48,441 nt of DNA. Source: Euzebya rosea (lineage in GTDB: Bacteria; Actinomycetota; Nitriliruptoria; Euzebyales; Euzebyaceae). The notes beneath the pieces were generated by a model. The model made no database searches, was not told the DNA's origin, and saw only the letters and a program-made list of their open reading frames with translations. The stretch spans positions 1 through 48,441 of the forward strand of contig NZ_PGDQ01000025.1 in the NCBI RefSeq assembly GCF_003073135.1, written 5' to 3'. Shown in pieces: positions 17,750 to 26,188 of the stretch. The translations under genes were made by a program, and so were the position numbers. Each line of letters starts with the position of its first letter. Positions within the stretch are counted from its first letter, which is position 1.

Positions 17750-19333
17750 CTAGATGGAGTCGGCGACCTCAGCTTCGACGTCCTCGCTGACGGCTGCGAC
17801 GCCACCGAAGATCACGGCAGAGTCGATGGTGTCGGCGTTGGCGTCGATGTAGTCGTTGACCTCGGCCGCAAGGCTGTCGGTCGGGGTCAGCAGCAGCGGT
17901 CCGTACCCACGGTCGGGATTGCCGACCAGGGCGCCACCGGTCAGGCCGTCGGCGAAGACGTCGTCCCGGCTGATGCCGATCGCGGTGGGGTTCGGGAAGT
18001 ACGCCTCGGCAACCAGGGCCGAGGTAGCAGCTGCGGAGTCGCCCGCGATGGAGGGACTGCCGGGCGAGGCGCCGGAGGCCATGGTGCCGATCGCGGTCAC
18101 GTCGTCACCGGTGATGGTGTCGAGGTAGGCCTGGGTCTCGGACGGGATGGTGTCGCCGTCGGTCAGCAGGAGCGCCGCGGCGTCGCCTTCGTCGGCGGTG
18201 CCGGCTGCGGTACCACCGACCAGGGCGTCCTGGAAGTCGCCACCGTCGGCGAGGAGGACCTCGTCGGGGGTGGTCAGGCCGTCGGTTGCGATGCTGACCG
18301 CCGTCGCGAAGCGGTTGGGACCGCCGTAGCGAACGGTGTCGTAGCCGAGGGCTGCGACAGCCAGGTCCACGTCGGCGGACAGGGCCGCTTCGCCACCCAG
18401 CAGCACGACGGTGCCGTCGTCACCAAGGACACGGCCGATCTCGGCGCTGGTCAGGTCCGACAGGCTGTCGGTCGGGGTCAGCAGGATCGGGGCGTCGAGG
18501 GAGATCGCCAGCGGGGTGCCGGCGAGGGCATCGGGGAACAGGTCAGCACGGGCCAGCACGACGGTGTCGGTCGACTCGTCCTCCCAGCCCTGCTGCGAGA
18601 TGGCGATGGCGGTGGCGATGCGCTCGCCGCCGGCCAGACGGGTGACGCCGTCGGGCAGCGCACCAGCGCCGACCGGGTCGGACATCCCCGTGTCGCCTTC
18701 GAAGACGGTGTCGAACGCCGCCACGCCGTCGGTGTCGGTGACCCGCTGGTCGTAGATGACGCCCGGGTTCACCGCGATGGTGTCGGGGCTGTCCACGCAG
18801 CTGGCCGGGAAGGTCAGCGTGGTGGTGCCGTCGTTGTAGGTCCAGCCGGCGTCGCAGGCCTCGGAAGCCGGCGTGGTGCTGCGGTCCTCGACCGAGGCGG
18901 TGAGCGCACCGCCTGCGGAGTCGGAGGACAGCTGTGCGAAGAACTCGCCAGCGCCGTCTTCATCGGTGTCGATGAAGATGCCCAGCAGGCTGTTCTGCCA
19001 GTTGGGGTCGGTGGCCGGGTCGGTCGCCTCGTCCACGGTGACGCTGAGGGTCACGGTGGTGGCGCCGTAGTTGACACAGTAGTTGGTGATGTCTGCGCGA
19101 CCCTCGTCGATCGCGGCGTCGTCGTTGTCCAGGTCGACCACGTCGCCGGTGCCGTCCACACCGCATGCCTGGGCGGCGAATGCGGACTGGGTGGCTGCCG
19201 GGCCGAAGCCGACGCCGGCGCCTGCGGCGAGCAGGCGATCAGCGGCAGAGGTCGATGCCCCGGCGGCGGCTGCCGGCAGCAGAGCCGTCAGCAGGGCACC
19301 GAGAACGATGAGTGCAGAAGTGCGCGTCTTCAT
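17750..19333 (-). CDS. Secreted protein with three cell-wall-binding repeat 2 domains
   Basis: Exported surface protein of 527 residues. The ATG at 19333 (MKTRTSALIVLGALL) follows GGGAG and opens a typical signal peptide ending near AAAGAS. An N-terminal domain of about 180 residues with Cys pairs and acidic turns (FIDTDEDGAGEFF) was not recognised. From about residue 240 to the end lie three PF04122-type repeats, starting at VTRLAGGERIATAIAISQ, VRYGGPNRFATAVSIA and the diverged PNPTAIGISRDDVFADGL. This triple set is the usual anchoring unit for binding anionic wall polymers. Its place inside the polysaccharide locus suggests that it is a surface-layer component coexpressed with the glycan, which is inference. 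Confidence 0.85.
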   Translation of the reverse strand: MKTRTSALIVLGALLTALLPAAAAGASTSAADRLLAAGAGVGFGPAATQSAFAAQACGVDGTGDVVDLDNDDAAIDEGRADITNYCVNYGATTVTLSVTVDEATDPATDPNWQNSLLGIFIDTDEDGAGEFFAQLSSDSAGGALTASVEDRSTTPASEACDAGWTYNDGTTTLTFPASCVDSPDTIAVNPGVIYDQRVTDTDGVAAFDTVFEGDTGMSDPVGAGALPDGVTRLAGGERIATAIAISQQGWEDESTDTVVLARADLFPDALAGTPLAISLDAPILLTPTDSLSDLTSAEIGRVLGDDGTVVLLGGEAALSADVDLAVAALGYDTVRYGGPNRFATAVSIATDGLTTPDEVLLADGGDFQDALVGGTAAGTADEGDAAALLLTDGDTIPSETQAYLDTITGDDVTAIGTMASGASPGSPSIAGDSAAATSALVAEAYFPNPTAIGISRDDVFADGLTGGALVGNPDRGYGPLLLTPTDSLAAEVNDYIDANADTIDSAVIFGGVAAVSEDVEAEVADSI

Positions 19334-19368
19334 GGTGTTGGTCTCCCGTTGCTCGTTGCGACCGCGGG

Positions 19369-19992
19369 TCACCGGCGGATCCGCCGGATGAGGGGCTGCC
19401 AGTTGAGCCCGACCAGCAGGATGGAGGCGATCAGCAGCGCCGCGATTGCGTACGCGGTGTTGCTGGAGGTCGCGCTGTCCGCCGTGTTGGGAGTGAAGGC
19501 CGCCGTGGGCGTCACGTTGTAGGTGTAGGTCTGGTTCTTGGCCTGACCGGAGAGGTCCTGGCCGGACACGCGCACCTCGTAGGTGTCGGTGTCGACGTCG
19601 GCAGGAACCTGCAGGGCCACGCTGAACGTGCCGTCCTCGGCGACGTCAGCCACGATCGTCGATTCCCTCGACGCCGCGAAGGCTGCTTGGCCTGACGGGT
19701 TCACCGGGTCCTGTTCGATGACGTCCGGCGCGCCGGGCTCGCCCGGGCAGTCGTCGGAGTCGAACTCGCGGTCGATGGTGACCGTGGAGCTCCCCCAGTT
19801 GTCTCCGGTGACGATGATCGTGCCGCACGGCGTCGTCTGACGGATCTGGCCCTCGGTGGGTTCCGGAGTTCCCTGAGGCGGCGGGCACGAGACATAACGG
19901 CCTGGCACGCACGGCGCCTGGGCCGACGCGGGTGCCAACACGCCGAAGGACGCCACCATGAGCGTCATGACGAGTAGGACTCTGTACAGCAT
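19369..19992 (-). CDS. Exported protein with C-terminal membrane anchor, function unknown
   Basis: A 207-residue protein with a signal peptide (MLYRVLLVMTLMVASFGVL, cleavage after ASAQA), a beta-rich external domain of about 150 residues with two Cys-containing segments near its start, a low-complexity Thr/Ser/Ala stretch, then a membrane segment (AYAIAALLIASILLVGLNW) and the basic tail RRIRR. This layout resembles wall proteins retained by a C-terminal anchor, but no LPXTG motif is present. ATG 19992 follows GGGGAG. It lies 35 bases upstream of the wall-binding-repeat gene on the same strand, probably in one operon, and its leader holds an 8-bp inverted repeat. Confidence 0.7.
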   Translation of the reverse strand: MLYRVLLVMTLMVASFGVLAPASAQAPCVPGRYVSCPPPQGTPEPTEGQIRQTTPCGTIIVTGDNWGSSTVTIDREFDSDDCPGEPGAPDVIEQDPVNPSGQAAFAASRESTIVADVAEDGTFSVALQVPADVDTDTYEVRVSGQDLSGQAKNQTYTYNVTPTAAFTPNTADSATSSNTAYAIAALLIASILLVGLNWQPLIRRIRR

Positions 19993-20007
19993 GTTTCTCC
20001 CCTAGCT

Positions 20008-20056
20008 CTTGGGATTTCGCGAAGCACAACGAGGCGAACCCGATTTGGATCCCAAG
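20008..20056 (-). promoter_or_regulatory. Leader stem-loop just upstream of the anchored surface protein gene
   Basis: CTTGGGAT (minus-strand left arm, 20049-20056 complement) and ATCCCAAG (20008-20015 complement) form a perfect 8-bp stem enclosing 33 bases, ending five bases before the GGGGAG ribosome binding site of the gene starting at 19992. The position suits control of translation or mRNA stability. No known riboswitch class was recognised. Confidence 0.35.
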
Positions 20057-20176
20057 CCCACCCGTGAGCGACCCGCAGCATAACGAATCGCCGGCCGCGA
20101 AGTACACCAGTATTTGATCCGATTAGCGAATCAGCCGGTGCATTCTCGCAACTACCCCTCAACTAGTCACCGTGCG

Positions 20177-22093
20177 TCAGCTGGACCGCACCAGACGTAG
20201 ATCGAAGGACGCCGTGCGTGACAACACCCCGTCGATGGTTGTTGACGCCGTGCGCACACCGTCCTCGGCCTCGAGCGCCCAGCCGAGAGGCGCATGGACG
20301 GTCAGGCTGTAGCTCGTGGGGTTGATCGTCGGCTGGTACCACAGGGTTGGGCTGACGCTGCCCTCCGCGCCACTTGCGTCCCAGAGATTGACCAGCTCGA
20401 AGTCGTGGACCACGGTGACCTGATCGCCTGCGGGTGCTCGCTCGACGGTGTTGGCGATCCGGTGGCCGAGCTCGTTGTCGTACCAACGCCCGAGCTCGAG
20501 CGCGTCCGGAGACCTGACCCCGGTGTAGTTGCAGGGGCCGCAGTACAGCGAGATCAGCGACACAGCGTCGCCTACCCGGAACCGGTTGTCGCCGTCGACG
20601 TTCGGGCCGATGAAGTAGGACGGAACGCCGCCGGTCGGGGCATCGTTGACGATCGTGATAGCCATCGTCCCGGTCGCTGACCCGTCGGGGTTCAGGAACA
20701 ACTCCAGGTCGAGTTCCTGATGCGTGAAGTAGTCCACGTGCGACTCGGAGGTGTTGAAGGCGATGGCCGCGAAGTTCCCCGGTTCCGGCGGCAGGAGCTC
20801 CCCGGCAACCCCGAGGCGGCCGAGGGACTCCTGCACGTCGGGGTTGGCGTGATGCATCAGGAGGTGACCGTCACCGACGACCTCTGCAAGGGCGTCGAAC
20901 CGAGCGCGAGGGGCAGCATCGCTGGTCAAGAAGGCCTCGAGGACGGTTTCCGCCGCGATCCCAACCGCTGCCCGACGTTCCCCTTGGCTGTCGAACTGCT
21001 CTGGGGCGTCTCGTATGACCTGTTCGATGACAGTGTCGGCTCGGAGGGTGCCAATCTCGGTCTCTACCGGGCCTGTGACCCGCAGGAACGTCTGAATCGC
21101 AAACGGGTCAACCACGATCACACCGTCGATGCCCTGCCCGACGGCCTCTGGGGCGAAGGCCTCGATCACGTTCGCGACAGAGGGGAAATGCGGAGAGCTG
21201 TTGACGTTGGACCAGCTGCCTCGTCCAAGGTACGCGGTGCCGTACCGATTGAGGAACTCCTCGGATGGCGCGGTGTCGGCGTCGAGGAGATCCCCTGGGA
21301 GGGTTCCAACGCTGATGAACTGTGACAGGCTTGCTCGTCCGTTGATCGCGGTCAGGAACCCGTAGGCACCCATGATTCCTCCGAGGGGACGCTGCTCGGC
21401 CGGGTTCTGGGCGCCCACGAAGTAGCGCTGCGTGCCGTCTTGTCCGAACAGGATGGGCAGGACGCCAGCCAGATCGACGCCGGCCTCGATGGTCCCGATG
21501 ATCTGCTCGAGTTCTGCCAGCAGTTGATCGCCAGCTTGATCGATCCGAGCAACGCGCGTCTGCTCCGGTGCCTGCCCGAACGCATCGCGGATGTCCCGGA
21601 ACTCGGCAAGGGCATCCGCGAGCGGGCTCTGCAGCGATGCAAGCTGATCCAGCCACCCGGAAGAATCAAGGTCGAGCGCTAACGTGGTCAGACCAGCCCC
21701 GCTGTCCAAGGCGGCCTGTAGAAGGGCTTCCCCGGTGCGTGCACTTCGGGCTGCAGTATCCGCCAATGCCACTGCTTTGCGCGCGGTGGAACCCACGAAG
21801 GGCATGACCTGCATCACGCTGAGCGGTTGTCGAGTGAGGAGACCGCTGGCCATCTCCGCATCGGCGCGAGCGCTGGCAACGCGGCTCAAGGCCGCGTCCA
21901 GATCGCCTGCAGAGACGGCGCCGCTGGCATCCTGGATGGCCGTTCGCGCCCGGGTCAATGCGGTTTCGGCAGCTCGGGCATCGCGCACCGCGAAGATGCC
22001 CAAGGCAGCAAGCCCGGAGACGACCAGGCCGACTGCGGCGACCGCCCCTAGCAGGTGTCGTCGACGCCGGGGAGTTCTCGACATAGTGGTCAT
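20177..22093 (-). CDS. DUF4012 family membrane-anchored protein
   Basis: A 638-residue protein with a basic N terminus, one membrane segment at about 15-35 (LLGAVAAVGLVVSGLAALGIF), a helical region to about 200, then the DUF4012 domain (from about FGQDGTQRYFVGAQNPAEQRPLGG through GTAYLGRGSWSNVNSSPHFP). It ends in a beta-rich tail. DUF4012 proteins are found repeatedly in actinobacterial polysaccharide loci; their function is unknown, though the extracellular orientation and context suggest a role in glycan assembly, transfer or attachment. The ATG at 22093 is used; an ATG nine bases further in is equally possible. It is divergent from the small zinc-ribbon gene. Confidence 0.85.
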   Translation of the reverse strand: MTTMSRTPRRRRHLLGAVAAVGLVVSGLAALGIFAVRDARAAETALTRARTAIQDASGAVSAGDLDAALSRVASARADAEMASGLLTRQPLSVMQVMPFVGSTARKAVALADTAARSARTGEALLQAALDSGAGLTTLALDLDSSGWLDQLASLQSPLADALAEFRDIRDAFGQAPEQTRVARIDQAGDQLLAELEQIIGTIEAGVDLAGVLPILFGQDGTQRYFVGAQNPAEQRPLGGIMGAYGFLTAINGRASLSQFISVGTLPGDLLDADTAPSEEFLNRYGTAYLGRGSWSNVNSSPHFPSVANVIEAFAPEAVGQGIDGVIVVDPFAIQTFLRVTGPVETEIGTLRADTVIEQVIRDAPEQFDSQGERRAAVGIAAETVLEAFLTSDAAPRARFDALAEVVGDGHLLMHHANPDVQESLGRLGVAGELLPPEPGNFAAIAFNTSESHVDYFTHQELDLELFLNPDGSATGTMAITIVNDAPTGGVPSYFIGPNVDGDNRFRVGDAVSLISLYCGPCNYTGVRSPDALELGRWYDNELGHRIANTVERAPAGDQVTVVHDFELVNLWDASGAEGSVSPTLWYQPTINPTSYSLTVHAPLGWALEAEDGVRTASTTIDGVLSRTASFDLRLVRSS

Positions 22094-22168
22094 GGTGCCA
22101 TCCCTAGGGGTTGATACAGTCACGCTGCGCCGAACCGGCGAATCCGAACGTGGCAGGGAGGTCGAAGC

Positions 22169-22462
22169 GTGATCAAGGTCGTGTGTGACGTCTGCGGGGC
22201 AGAGGAGGCGACCTCCGCTCTGACCGCTGAGTGGCGGACGATCACGTTCGCTGCCGCTCAATGGAGCGGAGAGAAGGACGCACATGCGCCTGCTCAGCTC
22301 TGTTCAGTGACTTGCGTGGCGCGTTGGGCGGAGGCACACGGGGCTGCCGCGACTTCCACGGCCAGCAAGAAGACGGAGAGGCGCATGTCGGATGATCTCA
22401 AGAGGGCGATGAAGCGACAGGTGGACCTGCGCACCCTGGAGGACGCCAATCCCGCCACCTGA
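22169..22462 (+). CDS. Small Cys-pair (zinc-ribbon-like) protein, function unknown
   Basis: A 97-residue cytoplasmic protein starting at a GTG preceded by GGGAGG. Cys pairs CDVC (residues 6-9) and CSVTC (about 45-49) could bind one zinc ion; between them lies a beta-like stretch (AEWRTITFAAAQW). The C-terminal half is charged and helical (KKTERRMSDDLKRAMKRQ). It is the only plus-strand gene in the polysaccharide locus, 75 bases from the divergent DUF4012 gene and 9 bases from the convergent BY-kinase stop. It could be a small regulator of the locus; the family was not recognised. Confidence 0.65.
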   Translation: MIKVVCDVCGAEEATSALTAEWRTITFAAAQWSGEKDAHAPAQLCSVTCVARWAEAHGAAATSTASKKTERRMSDDLKRAMKRQVDLRTLEDANPAT

Positions 22463-22471
22463 CTACTGTCG

Positions 22472-24214
22472 CTACTCGCTCATTGCAGTCTCAGCGGCAC
22501 TGCCGCGGTTGCGCCGACGCCCCTTGGAAGCCTTCGACCCACGGCGATCGGCCGGCGTCTCTCCGTACCCGTACGCGTAGCTGTACCCGTACCGATAGGC
22601 ATAGTCTCCATATCCACCACCGTCGAGCTTGGCCTTGGTGTAGATATAGCCCAAGACGGGAGTTCCAATCCTGTCGAGCCGCTCGCGCATCTCGGCCAGC
22701 AGTTTCAAGCTAGTGCCTCGCGCCACGACGACGACGATGCCGTCCACGTTCGTTGCGATTGCCGACGCGTCAGAGGCCAGCAGCAAGGGCGGACTGTCCA
22801 CGATGATCAGGTCGGCAACGTCCTTGAGGCGGCTGATAGCCTGTCGGAATCCCGGCGTGCGGAAGAACGCAGCCGTATCATCGCCCAGTGACTTCGCCGG
22901 GATGAAGGGGACGTGCTTCCCCTCGTCGGCGGTCAGGGGCACCACGATGTCCGCGAGGTCGTTTCTCGAATCTGCCAGGGCGGGCAAACCACCGGTGTCC
23001 TTGGCCGCGAGTCTTCGGGTCAGACCCCTCACGCGAGTGTCAGCATCGACGAGAACCACGGCACGGCCATCTTGAGCGGCTGCTACGGCAAGGTTCAAGC
23101 ACGTCACGGTCTTGCCATCCACGGGCGACGCCGAGGTCAAGACCACGGAACGCCCACCACTCTCAGCCAAGGCGAACGCGAGCGCGCCCACGAGGAACTG
23201 GTAGGCCTCACCAGCGGGCGACTTCGGTGCTTCCACCGTGGGGACTGACCCCTCGAGGCCGAGTTCGTCGAAGCTCGGCACAGTGCCTAACAATGGGGCC
23301 TTCAGCATCCGGGACGGATCGTTCCGATCGTCAGCGGTCGCCCTCTCATCTGCGCGCCACCACGCAAAGGTCCCAGCACCCAGGGCGCCGAGGATACCGA
23401 CTAAGAGAGCGTTGCGAATCGGGGTAGGCGCGGACGGAGTGCGCGGCGCCACAGCACGTTCAAATAACTCCACCCCCGACCCAAAGAGGACCGAGTCAAC
23501 AGCAATCTGATCTATCCGGCTGTTTATCGAGATCAGTTGGTTTACCGCCGCATCACGCTCCGCGCGGGAACTGGTATCGCTCGGCGCGGTCGACAACCGT
23601 TCGTCCAATCGATCAATAGTTTCCTGAAGATCCGATCGTTGCGCTTGCAGCTCAGATAGGGATGCCTGGGTTGAACGCGCCGACTCTTCGCGAACGACCG
23701 CTTGATACGCCTCCCCTAAAGCGTTTGCGAGACTCGCCGCCCCGTTCGCCGTCGAATCGGTCGCTTCGATGGTCAATTGATCAAGATCAGTGGCTGGGCG
23801 AATGAGGCTCTGATCCCGAATCGCCTGTACATCAAGGCGACCGTCCATGAGAATGCTAGCCCGATGAAGGACCGTGTTCGACTGGGCAAACTCCGCCTGA
23901 TTACGCACATACCGGGACGGATCCAAGAAGTTCACACCGGTCTCACCGAATAAACCTGTGTTCCGAGGGTCGGCGAGAAGGAGCGACGCCTCTGCTGTGT
24001 ATTCAACAGGTTGAAGAGCCGAGACGCCGAAAGCGAGCAGAGCCGCTGCAACTGTCACGAGCAGCACTCGACGCCACTGAGTTACCACGCTGGCTATCAC
24101 TGGACTCGCCGGCGTACCTGCGACGAGGGTCTCTGGCATCTCACTCAAAGGGTCCTCCGAAGTTCTAGAGACGAACCGTAGCCCAGGATGCTCCCGAACG
24201 TGGTATGAGGGCAT
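22472..24214 (-). CDS. Polysaccharide chain-length regulator fused to BY-type tyrosine kinase
   Basis: Controls polymer length and export in Wzx/Wzy systems. The 580-residue protein has a Wzz-type membrane part with segments at about 49-67 and 268-287 flanking an external coiled region. It is followed by the cytoplasmic BY-kinase domain: Walker A SASPVDGKT (361-369), Walker A' VVLVDAD (386-392), Walker B LIIVDSPPL (about 470). The C terminus carries a Tyr-rich cluster alternating Tyr with Gly or Ala (ending YGYGE), the autophosphorylation site. Start uncertain: the ATG at 24214 lacks a good ribosome binding site, and the ATG at 24139 (MPETL) would still keep the first membrane segment. No low-molecular-weight tyrosine phosphatase gene is visible nearby. 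Confidence 0.93.
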   Translation of the reverse strand: MPSYHVREHPGLRFVSRTSEDPLSEMPETLVAGTPASPVIASVVTQWRRVLLVTVAAALLAFGVSALQPVEYTAEASLLLADPRNTGLFGETGVNFLDPSRYVRNQAEFAQSNTVLHRASILMDGRLDVQAIRDQSLIRPATDLDQLTIEATDSTANGAASLANALGEAYQAVVREESARSTQASLSELQAQRSDLQETIDRLDERLSTAPSDTSSRAERDAAVNQLISINSRIDQIAVDSVLFGSGVELFERAVAPRTPSAPTPIRNALLVGILGALGAGTFAWWRADERATADDRNDPSRMLKAPLLGTVPSFDELGLEGSVPTVEAPKSPAGEAYQFLVGALAFALAESGGRSVVLTSASPVDGKTVTCLNLAVAAAQDGRAVVLVDADTRVRGLTRRLAAKDTGGLPALADSRNDLADIVVPLTADEGKHVPFIPAKSLGDDTAAFFRTPGFRQAISRLKDVADLIIVDSPPLLLASDASAIATNVDGIVVVVARGTSLKLLAEMRERLDRIGTPVLGYIYTKAKLDGGGYGDYAYRYGYSYAYGYGETPADRRGSKASKGRRRNRGSAAETAMSE

Positions 24215-25006
24215 CAACGCTCGCTCTCACGCATTGACAACCCCCCTCGTGCCTGCACGAATTCATCGGGTGCTACGAGTCCTAGTTGCTGCAGGCACAA
24301 CGGTGTCTCGTACCTACCGACCGAGCGGACGCTGCCCCATTCCGCGCCTAGCAAGGTTGCGGAAGGCGTCAACGTGAGACTCTTGGCCTCGGTGTGGTGG
24401 GGCCTAGTCAGCCCGATCATACCCTCCAGCATGCCGCTTTCGGCGCCGCCCCACCAAGATGTTCGAGGTTCGACCGCCCGCGACCCCAAGCGTGCGCGGT
24501 ACCCGGTGTACAAGATGAAGCCGGCCTGGGGTCCGCCACGCCTTGGTCGATCACCCCAACGCAAGAACGAGTGGCCGTAGTATTGCTGCCAGATGCGCCT
24601 GAGACGCAGCCTCGTCGGTCTGCTTCGATCTTCTCCTTTGCCGTCGCGGTTGGCGATCCGTAGCCCGCTGATTAAAACACCGCCACGACCCAGGGGGCCC
24701 TAGGCAACCGGGGCCCACCGACATGAGGCACTGGCCATCCCGCGCGCTATTGGGGGGGCTGCGACCTTGACGCAGTGTTCACGACCAGTACGAACGTGTC
24801 CAACTCCAAACATGCCCTCGATCGCATTCGCACCGATAGCTACCTCCGTTCGCTGTATGGTCGCCCCCCGCCACCCTCCCTTCCCGCACCCATCGGTCGC
24901 TAATGGTGGCATGATCACGCAAAACGCCTGAAACTCAGACAGGAGACCTAGCAAAACTAGTTGCTGCGAGCCCGCCAACTACCTACCGGACTCATCCCCC
25001 GTCCTA
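24215..25006. other. Gene-free interval inside the polysaccharide locus
   Basis: About 790 bases between the BY-kinase gene and the Wzx-type gene hold no recognisable gene. Short minus-strand frames (116 residues at 24214-24564 and 92 residues at 24700-24978) have no signal peptide, domain or good ribosome binding site. The first ends in a TGATG overlap with the kinase ATG, which may be chance. GGGCCC at 24695-24700 and 24711-24716 could form a short hairpin downstream of the Wzx gene, followed on the minus strand by GTTTTAAT. The interval probably contains the promoter of the BY-kinase gene and possibly decayed remnants. Confidence 0.5.
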
Positions 25007-26188
25007 TCAGACCTCGCTAGCGACTACCCGGGAGAGCCTCCGCACTGCATATAACGCCGCACTTGAGTAGACCAGAACAGACGCCAACGCAGCACCCTCT
25101 GCCGACCAGCCAAGTATCAGAATTGGGTAGACAATCAACCCGATCATCCCGCTAATAAGATCTGTCGACGCCGCCGCTTGTGTTTGCCCGAGAGAGATTA
25201 GCCGATTCACCCAGAGGCGGGAGACGGCGAACGCCTGACCTGAAACAGTGAGCCAGAACGCCAACCACCAAGATATGGCGAACTGTTCCCCTAAGATAAG
25301 CGGTACAAAGTAGAGTACAACTGGACCTATCAGCAGGAGGGCACCTAACAGGGCCAGCACTAGCCTACTCATGCCGAATCGCTGCACTGCCATTCCATCC
25401 GGACGCATGGACGCTTCTGACAGCATCTGAACGGGCCACCCAAGCATTTCCCCCAACGTTGCCGGAACCGAGTACACACCTAACGTGGCCAAATTCTGGA
25501 ATGCTGGCAACAATAGACGGTCGGCTCTACGCGTCGCAAATAGCGCTACTCCAGACATCGTGAGGCCGGCGTGGTAGGACCACGCTCTCCAGTGCCCCAG
25601 GAACTCAAGTCTGTTTGTACGTTCTATGACAAGGGTCGAGACGGCCAGACTAAAGGAGAGCAGAGATACCGCCCCAACGACACCATCAGATCGACCCCTC
25701 AAGAACAGTGAAATCGCGGCCAAGCCTAGGACTTGCCCGACGAATGCTTGCAGCAGGAGATCACGAGTTCGCCGCTCAGCAATCAGCAGTCCTCGCGCAA
25801 TGCTGTAGCCCGCAAAGCAGAGAGCGCCTCCGATGACCACAACTCCTTCCCGAAGCAAAGCGACCTCCGGAGACGGAGCGAAGCTTAGCCCAGCCAATAT
25901 CAGACCGACTGCGCTAAAAGCCCGTGCTCGGCCATGTTCGGATCCAAGAATCCTCGCTTCAACCAAGCTCGGCGCAAGCCGCTCGACGCCACCAGCGACA
26001 ACTATGGCAGAACCATATATGAGTTGCAGAAGGAGAGCATACTTACCACGCCCAGTCGGGCCCAAGAGTGCGGCGGTGATAAAGGTTATACCTAGACTTC
26101 CGAGCGCCGTCGCCCCCTGTGAGACAACCAGAACTGCGGCCAAGCGCCGGGCACCTCCCTCAGAACGTGGACTGATGGAACTCACCAT
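25007..26188 (-). CDS. Polysaccharide flippase, Wzx type
   Basis: Integral membrane protein of 393 residues with about 11-12 hydrophobic segments and the arrangement of the MATE/MVF-like oligosaccharide flippases. The N terminus has TALGSLGITFITAALLGPTG followed by GRGKYALLL, a typical Wzx start; a second repeat-like half begins around MSGVALFATRRADRLLL. Expected role: moving the lipid-linked repeat unit across the membrane for polymerisation. It is the last gene of the lower-GC operon, and its start overlaps the polymerase gene by 29 bases. Sequence divergence is normal for this family, so the call relies on topology and context. Confidence 0.85.
   Translation of the reverse strand: MVSSISPRSEGGARRLAAVLVVSQGATALGSLGITFITAALLGPTGRGKYALLLQLIYGSAIVVAGGVERLAPSLVEARILGSEHGRARAFSAVGLILAGLSFAPSPEVALLREGVVVIGGALCFAGYSIARGLLIAERRTRDLLLQAFVGQVLGLAAISLFLRGRSDGVVGAVSLLSFSLAVSTLVIERTNRLEFLGHWRAWSYHAGLTMSGVALFATRRADRLLLPAFQNLATLGVYSVPATLGEMLGWPVQMLSEASMRPDGMAVQRFGMSRLVLALLGALLLIGPVVLYFVPLILGEQFAISWWLAFWLTVSGQAFAVSRLWVNRLISLGQTQAAASTDLISGMIGLIVYPILILGWSAEGAALASVLVYSSAALYAVRRLSRVVASEV

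Noticed and set aside
24460-24500. GTTCGAGGTTCGACCG resembling a tRNA T-arm
   Set aside because: No matching acceptor, D or anticodon arms could be placed around it on either strand.
24214-24564. 116-residue minus-strand frame ending in TGATG with the BY-kinase ATG
   Set aside because: It starts with TTG, has no ribosome binding site or recognisable domain, and its sequence looks random; the overlap alone is not enough.
24700-24978. 92-residue minus-strand frame
   Set aside because: No domain, signal peptide or ribosome binding site; treated as part of the gene-free interval.
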